This document shows positions 56,365 through 64,000 of a DNA stretch of 64,000 bases, piece by piece; position 1 is the first letter of the stretch, and each line of letters opens with the position of its first letter. Source of the stretch: DATAOG01 sp963753685 (lineage in GTDB: Bacteria; Pseudomonadota; Alphaproteobacteria; Geminicoccales; Geminicoccaceae); the NCBI GenBank assembly GCA_963753685.1, contig CAVWDE010000004.1, forward strand, positions 124,001 to 188,000. The letters run 5' to 3'. The position numbers were made by a program, and so were the translations under genes. Under the pieces are notes generated by a model. It ran no database searches. It had not been told where the DNA came from and was given only the letters and a program-made list of their open reading frames with translations.

Positions 56365-57179
56365 GCCGCGCCTGGCGCGGCCTCGCCTGGGCCGTGATCC
56401 TCGCCGTGCTGGTGATGGCGCTCGCGCCCTACCTCTGGATTTTCCTCACTTCGCTCAAGAGCCGCCTCGATGCGCTGGCCTCGGTGCCGGTCTGGATCTT
56501 CAAGCCGACCTTCGAGCACTATCCCGCGGTGTTCCTCGGCAAGGGCTATCTGCCCCTGGTCGGCAACAGCGTCCTGGTCGCGGTCTCGAGCACGACGCTC
56601 TCGCTCCTGGTCGGTGTGCCGGCCGCCTACCTGTTCGCGCGCCAGGACTTCGCCGGCAAGGAGGACCTGTTCTTCTTCTTCCTGACCACGCGCATGGCGC
56701 CGCCGATCTCGGTGGTGGTGCCGATGTTCCTGCTGTTCACGATGCTAGGCATCACCGACACGCCGCTCGCGGTGATCCTCGCCCACTCGACCTTCAATCT
56801 GTCGCTCGTGGTCTGGGTGATGCGCGGCTTCTTTGCCGAGATCCCCAAGGAGATCGACGAGGCCGGCATGATGGACGGCCTGACCCGGGCCGGCACGTTC
56901 CTGCGTCTCATGGTGCCGCTGGCCGCGCCCGGGCTCGCGGCGACCGCCATCCTCTGCTTCATATTGAGCTGGAACGAATTCCTCTATGCCTTTGTTCTGG
57001 TTGCCTTCGAAGGCCGAACGCTGACCGTTGGCATCCCCGGTCTGGTAACCCCGCACGGCACGCTTTGGGGCCAGGTCGCGGCGGTCGCCGTGGTCGCGAC
57101 CCTGCCGATCGTCGTCTTCACCTTCCTGGTCCAGAAGCACCTCGTGCGCGGCCTCACCTTCGGCGCGATCAAGGCCTGA
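56361..57179 (+). CDS. CUT1 ABC permease, MalG/UgpE type
   Basis: The 272-residue permease has six TM helices and an EAA motif in IPKEIDEAGMMDGLTRAGTFLRLMVPLAAP. It overlaps the previous gene by 4 bp (ATGA). The C-terminus ends HLVRGLTFGAIKA, the usual tail of this family. It completes the membrane pore with the MalF-like partner. A short duplicate of its tail follows immediately. Confidence 0.92.
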   Translation: MSRAWRGLAWAVILAVLVMALAPYLWIFLTSLKSRLDALASVPVWIFKPTFEHYPAVFLGKGYLPLVGNSVLVAVSSTTLSLLVGVPAAYLFARQDFAGKEDLFFFFLTTRMAPPISVVVPMFLLFTMLGITDTPLAVILAHSTFNLSLVVWVMRGFFAEIPKEIDEAGMMDGLTRAGTFLRLMVPLAAPGLAATAILCFILSWNEFLYAFVLVAFEGRTLTVGIPGLVTPHGTLWGQVAAVAVVATLPIVVFTFLVQKHLVRGLTFGAIKA

Positions 57180-57182
57180 GCC

Positions 57183-57239
57183 ATGGGCCCGGTCAAGGAG
57201 CAGCTGGTGCGCGGCCTCACCCTCGGCATCGAGGACTGA
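57183..57239 (+). other. 18-codon ORF duplicating the permease tail
   Basis: Three bases after the permease stop, a short frame encodes MGPVKEQLVRGLTLGIED. Its core LVRGLT is shared with the permease end, and 15 nt (gtgcgcggcctcacc) are identical at 57144 and 57207. It looks like a remnant of a duplicated or deleted permease end, not a functional peptide. Confidence 0.5.
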
Positions 57240-57246
57240 GCTCTCG

Positions 57247-58302
57247 ATGGGGGTCGAGTTCCGGGCGGTCCGCAAGGTGTTTGCCGATGGCACGGTCGCG
57301 CTCGAGGGGCTGGATCTCGCCTTCGAGACCGGCGAGTTCCTGGTCCTGCTCGGGCCCTCGGGCAGTGGCAAGACCACCGCCTGCCGGCTGCTCGCCGGGC
57401 TCGAGGCGCCAACCGCCGGCAGCCTCTGGGTCGACGGCCGGGACATCACCGGCCTGCCGCCGCGCGCCCGCGGCATGAGCATGGTGTTCCAGAACTACGC
57501 CCTCTACGGCCACAAGACGGTCTACGAGAACATCGCCTATCCCTTGCGGATCCGGAAGCTCGCGCGCGCCGAGATCGACCGGACGGTGCGCGAAATCGCC
57601 GCGATGCTGCAGATCGAGACCCAGCTCGAGCGGCGGCCGGCCCAGCTCTCGGGCGGCCAGGCGCAAAGGGTCGCGGTCGCGCGTGCGCTGGTCTGGCAGC
57701 CGCTCATCTGCCTGATGGACGAGCCGCTCTCCAACCTCGATGCGCTCTTGCGCCTGCAGACCCGGACCGAGCTCAAGCGCCTGCACGGCGAGCTGCGCCG
57801 GACCTTCGTGTTCGTCACCCACGACCAGGAGGAGGCGATGACGCTCGGGACCCGGATCGCGGTCCTGAACGAGGGGCGGCTGGTGCAGCTCGACACGCCC
57901 CGGCGGATCTACCGCGAGCCCGCGACCCGCTTCGTCGCCGAGTTCATCGGCCGGCCGGCGATGAATACCGTAGCTGGCGTGATCGAGGCGGGCATCTTTC
58001 GCACCGGCAGCTTCCGGCTGCCGGTCACCGGCCGGGCCGACGGCCCGGTCGTGCTCGGCATCCGCCCCGAGGCCCTGGTGCTGCGCGACCAGCCGACGGC
58101 GGCCAGCGTCACCTTCGAGCTCGACGTCGTCGAGCCGGTCGAGCCGGACACGCTGCTGTTCGTCAAGACCGGCGCGGTAGCACTGGTCGCCCGGGTCATG
58201 CGCGAGGTCGGCGAGCGCGCCATCGGCGCGCCCGTCCATCTCGAAATACCGCCCGCGGAGCGGCATTTCTTCGATGCCCGGACCGGCCAGCGCCTGCCGT
58301 GA
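57247..58302 (+). CDS. CUT1 ABC ATPase, UgpC/MalK type
   Basis: The 351-residue ATPase has Walker A (GPSGSGKTT), Q-loop (FQNYALY), signature LSGGQAQRVAVARAL, Walker B (CLMDEPLSNLD) and H-loop (VTHDQEEAM). The C-terminal third is a TOBE/OB regulatory domain (GIRPEALVLRD onwards) of the sugar-importer type. It completes the CUT1 importer of binding protein, two permeases and one ATPase. GTGA overlaps connect its end to a tiny membrane protein. Confidence 0.94.
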   Translation: MGVEFRAVRKVFADGTVALEGLDLAFETGEFLVLLGPSGSGKTTACRLLAGLEAPTAGSLWVDGRDITGLPPRARGMSMVFQNYALYGHKTVYENIAYPLRIRKLARAEIDRTVREIAAMLQIETQLERRPAQLSGGQAQRVAVARALVWQPLICLMDEPLSNLDALLRLQTRTELKRLHGELRRTFVFVTHDQEEAMTLGTRIAVLNEGRLVQLDTPRRIYREPATRFVAEFIGRPAMNTVAGVIEAGIFRTGSFRLPVTGRADGPVVLGIRPEALVLRDQPTAASVTFELDVVEPVEPDTLLFVKTGAVALVARVMREVGERAIGAPVHLEIPPAERHFFDARTGQRLP

Positions 58303-58463
58303 GCCCGCTCGTCCACATCGTGCCGCTGGCAGTCGCGGCGCTCGGCTGGGCCCTGCTGCATCGGCTGAACCGCGGCCGCGGCTGGTTCCGGATCGGCGAG
58401 CTGATCTTCTGGGACGCGATCCTTCTGGTCCTGATCTTCCTGATATGGTTGTATTGGTTCTAA
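58299..58463 (+). CDS. Small membrane protein (54 aa)
   Basis: The GTG at 58299 shares four bases with the ATPase stop (GTGA). The frame gives 54 residues with two probable TM helices (PLVHIVPLAVAALGWALL and LIFWDAILLVLIFLIWLYW) and a short positively charged loop between. It ends at 58463. The overlap and hydrophobicity make it a real small gene in the ABC operon rather than noise; similar small proteins accompany some CUT1 operons. The role is unknown, possibly a transporter accessory subunit. Confidence 0.7.
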   Translation: MSPLVHIVPLAVAALGWALLHRLNRGRGWFRIGELIFWDAILLVLIFLIWLYWF

Positions 58464-58607
58464 CGGTCCGGCACCGGCCGGCGGCAGCGCCCCAGAGACG
58501 CAGGTCAGCGTACCCGCGGCCGCTGCTTTGCGCCGAATTCACTTAGCCTCGGTGCAGCCGATCTGGTAAAGGGCGGGGCGGTGGCCTGAACAAATCACCC
58601 GAGTCGC

Positions 58608-60974
58608 ATGGCTGATCAAATCAACGAGAGCGCCCTCTACCGCCGCAGCCGGTGGACCCTCGCTGCCGGACTGATCCTGGCGGCGCTCCTCGGGCTGCAT
58701 GCGGTGGCGGCAATTGCTGCCAACGACGAATTACTCACGGTCCGCGTGAAAGAAGGGCAGAGCCTGCGCGATCTTGCCCAGGAGCACCTCGGCGATCCCG
58801 ACCTCTGGGCGGACATCCTGCGCGCCAACGGGCTCGCGGCGTCCGACGTGCACCCCGGGATCGAGCTCAAGATCCCGGTCGGCCAGATCACCGCGTCCAG
58901 GCGGGCGCTGGGCGAGGCCCTGGCGCTGATCCAGAAGGCGACCGAGCAGGGCGCCCGCCTGTTCGCGGCCGACCAGATCGCCCAGGCGATCAGCCTGCGC
59001 GACGCGGCGCTGGCCAAGCACAAGGCGGGTGACTGGGTGGCGGCCGCCAAGCTCGCCGGCGACGCCAAGGTCGCCGCTGGCCTCGCCCTGGCGGCCGCGC
59101 TCGAGCAGCGGGACTCGACGGCGGACGCGCTGCTCAGCGATCGCCAGGGCTCGGTCGAGGGCCAGCGGCCGCAGGACCTGACGTGGGCCGACCGGGCGCT
59201 CAACGCGATCCTGATCGAGGACGAGAAGGTCCGCACGCTGTCGCGCTCGACCGCGCAGATCACCTTCCGGGACGAGAGCCGGCTGCGGCTCAACGCCAAC
59301 TCCCAGGCGGTGATCCAGCGCATGCGGACCGACCCCTTGAGCCGTGAGGAGGAGGCCAAGGTCAGCCTGGTCGAGGGCGACTTTTACGCCCTGCTGGCCG
59401 GCAAGAGCCAGCGCAAGAACTTCGAGCTGCAGGTGCCGCAGGTCGAGACCAAGATCGAATCGACCAACTTCTGGGTCCGCCACGACGACAGCGGCTCCAA
59501 GTTCGCCAACTACGACGACCGGGCGCTCGAGGTGTCGGCCAAGGGCGAGAGCGTCACGCTCGGCCGCGACCAGGCGACGCTGGTGCGCAGCGGCCAGGCG
59601 CCGAGCCCGAAGATCGACGTGCTGCCGGCGCCGGCGCTGAGCGGACCGCAGGACGACCAGGTCGCGTTCGACGCCAAGGTCAAGCTCGGCTGGTCGGGCG
59701 TGCCCGACGCCGCCGGCTATTGGCTCGAGGTCGCCTACGATCCGGGCTTCGCGCGCATGACTTTCAGCCGCTGGGGGCTGGCGGACACCAACTTCCAGAG
59801 CGACGCCCTGAACGTCGGCGCCTATTACTGGCGGGTCGCAGCGCTCGACAAGTTCGGCCTGCCGGGCGCGCGCAGCGACGTCTGGCGCTTCCACGTCCAG
59901 ACCGACACGACGCCACCCTACATCTCGATCGGCGAGCCGGCCGAGGGCGGTATCCTGCGCCAGAGCCCGATCAAGCTGCGCGGCCAGAGCGAGCCCGGGG
60001 CCAAGCTGGAGCTCGACGGCCAGCCGCTCCAGGTTGCCCCGGACGGCAGTTTCGAGACCGACTATCAGCCGCAGCCCGGCGCCAACCAGCTGACCATCAA
60101 GGCGACCGATGCCGCCGGCAACACGACCGAGCGGACGCGCGCCTTCGTCTTCATGCCCGACGAGCGCGCCGCGGTCATTTTCGACGACAGCCTGCCCAAA
60201 CTCGGCGTGCGCCATTTCGTGACCGCGCGCGATCTGATGTCGATCACCGGCAAGACCAGCGCCAGCGCCCAGATCCAGATCCACGCGGCGGACGGCGGCG
60301 AGCGCGCCTCGACCTACGCCGACGCCAGCGGCCGGTTCGGGGTCAACGTGCCGATGCGGGCGCAGGACGAGACCTTCGAGATGCAGGTGATCGCGCCTTC
60401 GGGCTTCGCCAGCCAGGACAAGTTCGAGATCACGGTCGACCAGACGCCGCCCAAGATCGAGTTCGAGACGCCGCCGCCCACGGTCACCGCGGTCGAATGG
60501 CTGCCGCTCCGGGGCAAGGTCGAGGGCGGGGTCGCGCTCCGGGTCGATGGCCAGCCGACCCAGCTGATCGACGAGTCCTTCGACCGGACCGTGACGTTGC
60601 GGCAGGGGACCAATCGGATCGAGCTGGTGGCGAGCGACCTGGTCGGCAATGTCGGCGTCGAGAAGCTGGAAATCGTCCTCGACCAGGAGCCGCCGCAGCT
60701 GGTCGAGAAGTCGGTCTCCAAGGACCGCGCAACCGGCGGCGACACGGTGACCATCAACGTGGTCGCGACCGACGCTTCCGGCATGAAGCAGGCGGCGCCC
60801 TTCACCCTCCAGGTCGGCGACCGCTCGGTGTCCGACTTCCTGCGTTTCAACAAGACCAGTCAAAGCTATCGCTCGACGATCGTCTTACCCAAAGACGCGA
60901 GCGGGGCGATTGCCTTGAAAGACGTCGAGCTGGAAGACTACGCTGGCAATCGGAAACGATATACGTTCAGGTAA
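58608..60974 (+). CDS. LysM-FecR-Ig-like repeat envelope protein
   Basis: The 788-residue protein starts with an N-terminal TM/signal anchor (LAAGLILAALLGLHAVAAIAA). Next is a LysM-like domain (LTVRVKEGQSLRDLAQEHLGD...PGIELKIP), then a helical linker and a FecR-like domain (about residues 200-330: VRTLSRSTAQITFRDESRLRLNANS). A fibronectin-like unit (GYWLEVAYDPGF...GAYYWRVAALDKFG) and several Ig-like repeats with DAAGN-type loops follow to the end. LysM binds peptidoglycan. The protein probably spans the periplasm. It is followed after 34 bp by a PKD-repeat protein, so both likely belong to one cell-surface system. Confidence 0.85.
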   Translation: MADQINESALYRRSRWTLAAGLILAALLGLHAVAAIAANDELLTVRVKEGQSLRDLAQEHLGDPDLWADILRANGLAASDVHPGIELKIPVGQITASRRALGEALALIQKATEQGARLFAADQIAQAISLRDAALAKHKAGDWVAAAKLAGDAKVAAGLALAAALEQRDSTADALLSDRQGSVEGQRPQDLTWADRALNAILIEDEKVRTLSRSTAQITFRDESRLRLNANSQAVIQRMRTDPLSREEEAKVSLVEGDFYALLAGKSQRKNFELQVPQVETKIESTNFWVRHDDSGSKFANYDDRALEVSAKGESVTLGRDQATLVRSGQAPSPKIDVLPAPALSGPQDDQVAFDAKVKLGWSGVPDAAGYWLEVAYDPGFARMTFSRWGLADTNFQSDALNVGAYYWRVAALDKFGLPGARSDVWRFHVQTDTTPPYISIGEPAEGGILRQSPIKLRGQSEPGAKLELDGQPLQVAPDGSFETDYQPQPGANQLTIKATDAAGNTTERTRAFVFMPDERAAVIFDDSLPKLGVRHFVTARDLMSITGKTSASAQIQIHAADGGERASTYADASGRFGVNVPMRAQDETFEMQVIAPSGFASQDKFEITVDQTPPKIEFETPPPTVTAVEWLPLRGKVEGGVALRVDGQPTQLIDESFDRTVTLRQGTNRIELVASDLVGNVGVEKLEIVLDQEPPQLVEKSVSKDRATGGDTVTINVVATDASGMKQAAPFTLQVGDRSVSDFLRFNKTSQSYRSTIVLPKDASGAIALKDVELEDYAGNRKRYTFR

Positions 60975-61008
60975 CCAAGCCGCGGGACAAGCGGCCAGGA
61001 GATCGTCC

Positions 61009-64000
61009 ATGCGGGCTGCGCCGCGTGCCACTCGGGTTGTGCCAGGCTGGAGCGCTCTGACCGTGCCAGGCTGGATCGCTTTGGTCATGCTCGGCTGGAG
61101 CGGGATCGCCCTGGCTCAGGAGACGCCACTCTCGGTGACCTATGGTCCCAAGGCCTCGACTGCGGAAGGCGACCCCGACTACCGCGAGGTGATCTTCGTG
61201 AGTGTCCCGGACAACGTCCAGGACCGGCTGTACCTGCGCGTGTTCGACGCCGATACCGGCGGCGACCATGACCTGATCTACGGCACACCCGACGACACCC
61301 AGACCCGCTACCGGCTCTACGGCGGCGACGGCGCTTATACCGGCGCGGTGAGCGGCGGCCCGGAGCCCGGACCCGACCAGCTTGCCGCCGGCACGATGCT
61401 CGACGAGCGGGTGATCGGCGCCAGCCCCGCCCTCGACGACCGCTGGCAGACGCTGTTCACGGCCCTGCCCGGGCAGGGCGAGCTGGTCAATGGCCGGCGG
61501 ATCTTCCGCCTGCAGGTCGAAGGCGTGGCGGGCGACGATGCCAACCTCTATTCGGTCACCCTCAGCCTGCGCGATCGTCGCAACCTCGCCCCGGACGGGC
61601 TCGAGATGGTCGATCTGGCACCGACCGTGCGGGTGCCTGACCCTCAGCATGTGACCGAGCTGCGCTTCCAGGTGCCGGCGGACGCCCTGCGCCTGAAGGT
61701 GCGCAACTTCGATGCCGCCAATGCCCAGATCTCGTTCGTCACCGCCTATCGCTCGGTGCCGGTGGCCGCGTCCGGCCAGAACGCGTGGCGCGACAGCGAG
61801 GTCGAGGTCCAGCCGGACGAGCGCGGCCAGATCGCGGCCCTGGTGTTCGGCGGCGGCGAGGAGATGCCGAACGACATCACCTTCCAGATCCTCGACCAGG
61901 CCGGGCAGGCGCTGCCGATCGAGCTGCCGCCGCGGCTCTGGAAGCCCAACCAGCGGCCGGTGCCGCAGGCCGATGTCGAGCTGCTCGCGAACTGCGTCTC
62001 GGTCGCCTTCGATGCCTCCCGCTCGAGCGATCCGGACGGCGACCCGCTGAGCTATCAATGGCAGTTCGGCGACGGCGCGACCGGCAGCGGTCGGGCGCTG
62101 GTCCACCAGTATCCGGGGCCCGGCACCTACCACGGGGCGTTGCGCCTGCTCGATGGCTCGGGTCAGGTCGGCGCCGGCACGGTGCGGCCGCTGGAGGTGT
62201 TCGTCAAGCGGCCGCCGACCGCGGTCACCGGTCCCGACCTGGTCGTGGCGCCGGGCGAGCCGGTCGCCTTCGACGGCGCCGGCTCACGAGCCGGCGAGCA
62301 GCCGATTTCGCGCTATCTCTGGGACTTTTACGACGGCAGCGGCGGCGAGGGCCAGAGCGTCAGCCACAGCTTCGCCAAGCCCGGCCGCTACATCGTCACG
62401 CTCCGGGTCGAGGACACCAGCAGCCCGCCCTGCAACTTCACGACCGCCCAACAGATCGTGCAGGTCAACGCCCGCCCGGTCGCGGTCGCGGGCGAGGACC
62501 AGCGGCCGTCGGTCGGCCAGACCGTGACCCTCGACGGCCAGCGCAGCTACGACGTCGACGGCAAGATCACGGCCTTCGAGTGGGATCTCGGCGACGGCAC
62601 CAGCGCGACCACGGCTAAGGTCGATCATGCCTACGCCGCGCCCGGCACCTACACCGCCACGCTCACCGTCCAGGACGATGCCGGGGTCGCCAACAGCCGC
62701 AGCTCGGATTCCGCCCAGATCGTGGTCAACGCACCGCCGGTCGCCGAGGCCGGGCCCGATCGCCACGTCGCGATCGGCGAGGTGATCACCTTCGATGCCG
62801 GCGCGTCGCACGATCCCGACGGCAACCTGATCGCCTACGCCTGGGACTTCGGCGACGGCGCCCGCGGCGACGGCAAGACGGTGCAGTACGCCTATCACCA
62901 CTCGGGCGTCTACCGGGTCGGGCTCATGGTGCGCGACAATTCCGCGACCGACACCAACACCGCGAGCGACAGCCTGACGGTGGTGGTCAACGAGCCGCCG
63001 GTCGCCGACGCCGGTCCCGATCAGACGGTGAGCTCGAGCGAGGTCCACTTCGACGGCAGCGGCTCGCACGACCCCGACGGCAAGATCGCCGCCTACGCCT
63101 GGGACTTCGGCGATGGCGGCAGCGGCAGCGGGGCAACGCCCTTGCACGTCTACAAGAGCCCCGGCACCTACCGGGTGAAGCTCACCGTGACCGACAATTC
63201 CGGCACGCTGCGGAGCACCGCCAGCGACGCCATGCAGGTCGTGGTCAATGCCCCGCCGATCGCGGATGCCGGGCCGGATCTGGTCGGCGCGCCTGGCCAG
63301 GTGCTGAACTTCGTCGCCGCCGGCTCGCTCGACCCGGACGGCGACGTCGCCAAATATGTGTGGTCGTTCAAGGACGGTGCCGGGGCCGACGGCGCGCGGG
63401 TCAGCCACAAGTTCGACCGGCCGGGCGTCTACCATGTGCGCCTCAGCGTCCAGGACAACACCGACCAGGCCAAGGCGGTCGACTACGACGAGGCCAAGGT
63501 CGTGATCAACGCGGCGCCGGTCGCCCGGGCGGGCCCCGACCGACGGGCGGCGCCCGGCGACGCCGTCACGTTCGATGCCGGCAACTCGTTCGATCCCGAC
63601 GGCGGCAAGCTCACCTATCGCTGGGACTTCAGCGACCAGGCCGACCCGACCTTCGGCCAGCAGGTGGTCCGGGCCTACAAGGTACCCGGCGTCTACACCG
63701 CCCAGCTGACCGTGACCGACGACAGCGGTGCCATCAACGCGGTCGACCGCGATCAGGTCGAGATCCGGATCAACCACCAGCCGGTCGCCTCGGCCGGCCC
63801 CGACATCACGACCTGGCACAACACGATCTCTTTTGACGGCTCGGGGTCCGCCGATGCCGACGGCGACGCTTTGACCTACCGCTGGGATTTCGGCGACGGC
63901 ACGCCGGCCGGCGAAGGTGCGCTGGTCAGCCACACCTATGCCGAGGGCGGCAGCTACCCAGTCACGCTCACCGTCAACGACGGCACCGGTCTCTGGAACG
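61009..64000 (+). CDS. Secreted PKD-repeat protein, 3' end beyond window
   Basis: ATG 61009 follows an AGGAG Shine-Dalgarno. A signal peptide (LVMLGWSGIALAQE) precedes a non-repetitive N-terminal region (about residues 30-330), likely a ligand or anchoring domain. At least eight PKD repeats of about 85-95 residues follow (each with DPDG.. ..Y.WDFGDG), the last cut at the window end. No stop occurs over the 2992 bp seen. PKD arrays make rod-like, often carbohydrate- or protein-binding stalks outside the cell. It lies 34 bp after the LysM-FecR gene in the same direction. Confidence 0.88.
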   Translation, partial: MRAAPRATRVVPGWSALTVPGWIALVMLGWSGIALAQETPLSVTYGPKASTAEGDPDYREVIFVSVPDNVQDRLYLRVFDADTGGDHDLIYGTPDDTQTRYRLYGGDGAYTGAVSGGPEPGPDQLAAGTMLDERVIGASPALDDRWQTLFTALPGQGELVNGRRIFRLQVEGVAGDDANLYSVTLSLRDRRNLAPDGLEMVDLAPTVRVPDPQHVTELRFQVPADALRLKVRNFDAANAQISFVTAYRSVPVAASGQNAWRDSEVEVQPDERGQIAALVFGGGEEMPNDITFQILDQAGQALPIELPPRLWKPNQRPVPQADVELLANCVSVAFDASRSSDPDGDPLSYQWQFGDGATGSGRALVHQYPGPGTYHGALRLLDGSGQVGAGTVRPLEVFVKRPPTAVTGPDLVVAPGEPVAFDGAGSRAGEQPISRYLWDFYDGSGGEGQSVSHSFAKPGRYIVTLRVEDTSSPPCNFTTAQQIVQVNARPVAVAGEDQRPSVGQTVTLDGQRSYDVDGKITAFEWDLGDGTSATTAKVDHAYAAPGTYTATLTVQDDAGVANSRSSDSAQIVVNAPPVAEAGPDRHVAIGEVITFDAGASHDPDGNLIAYAWDFGDGARGDGKTVQYAYHHSGVYRVGLMVRDNSATDTNTASDSLTVVVNEPPVADAGPDQTVSSSEVHFDGSGSHDPDGKIAAYAWDFGDGGSGSGATPLHVYKSPGTYRVKLTVTDNSGTLRSTASDAMQVVVNAPPIADAGPDLVGAPGQVLNFVAAGSLDPDGDVAKYVWSFKDGAGADGARVSHKFDRPGVYHVRLSVQDNTDQAKAVDYDEAKVVINAAPVARAGPDRRAAPGDAVTFDAGNSFDPDGGKLTYRWDFSDQADPTFGQQVVRAYKVPGVYTAQLTVTDDSGAINAVDRDQVEIRINHQPVASAGPDITTWHNTISFDGSGSADADGDALTYRWDFGDGTPAGEGALVSHTYAEGGSYPVTLTVNDGTGLWN

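Noticed and set aside
62284..63933. 549-codon minus-strand open frame opposite the PKD array
   Set aside because: Repetitive only because it mirrors the PKD repeats.

Overview
The window is very GC-rich (about 70% by eye) and its gene content points to an alphaproteobacterium: a MucR/Ros-type regulator, an entericidin-like lipoprotein, an Entner-Doudoroff style sugar operon, acetoacetyl-CoA synthetase and many sugar/oligopeptide ABC importers. I cannot name the genus; a Rhodospirillales/Geminicoccales-like or rhizobial relative would fit. Most of the window is ordinary chromosome. Several lower-GC insertions stand out (about 7.8-9.7 kb, 16.6-17.5 kb and 45.0-45.6 kb).

Layout. 0-2.9 kb: a YhaN-like SMC-type ATPase (5' cut by the window, frameshifted) coupled to a small membrane protein. 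2.9-5.6 kb: FemAB-like acyltransferase and GMC oxidoreductase. 6.0-7.3 kb: tandem paralogous lipoproteins and a small secreted protein. 7.4-9.7 kb: a BigR/SqrR-like ArsR regulator and a three-gene TIGR04255 cassette. 10.0-12.5 kb: SCO protein, tRNA-Arg(ACG), entericidin, an O-methyltransferase relic and CcdA. 12.6-16.7 kb: ybbP-ybbA divergent from tesA, the same order as in E. coli. 16.6-22 kb: a phosphoribosyltransferase-like protein, an orphan metal-chelate binding protein and a 951-aa DUF4062-NB-ARC-TPR STAND protein. 22.3-32 kb: cfa, a decayed fructokinase, then zwf-eda-pgi-glgP-glgC. 32.5-37 kb: proline-racemase-family enzyme, two small proteins, a damaged cysS and MucR. 37.5-45 kb: a complete family-5 (Opp/Dpp-type) importer ending in a GH51 arabinofuranosidase, which suggests arabino-oligosaccharide uptake. 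45-48 kb: zinc-ribbon protein, decayed FAD monooxygenase and acetoacetyl-CoA synthetase. 48-58.5 kb: a divergent sugar/polyol locus with TIM-barrel protein, FGGY kinase, glycerol-1-phosphate-dehydrogenase-like enzyme, HAD phosphatase and DeoR regulator on one side, and a CUT1 ABC importer plus a 54-aa membrane protein on the other. 58.6-64 kb: a LysM/FecR/Ig-like protein followed by a secreted PKD-repeat protein that runs off the window.

Two cross-cutting patterns matter. First, at least four housekeeping-type genes carry single-base frame breaks (about 1380, 16465, 35790 and 47380), so consensus error must be excluded before calling them broken. Second, several real relics (O-methyltransferase, FAD monooxygenase, fructokinase) keep both ends of the gene but have lost the middle.

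The best candidates for undescribed biology are the 48-58 kb catabolic locus, the TIGR04255 three-gene cassette, the STAND protein and the LysM/FecR-PKD pair.
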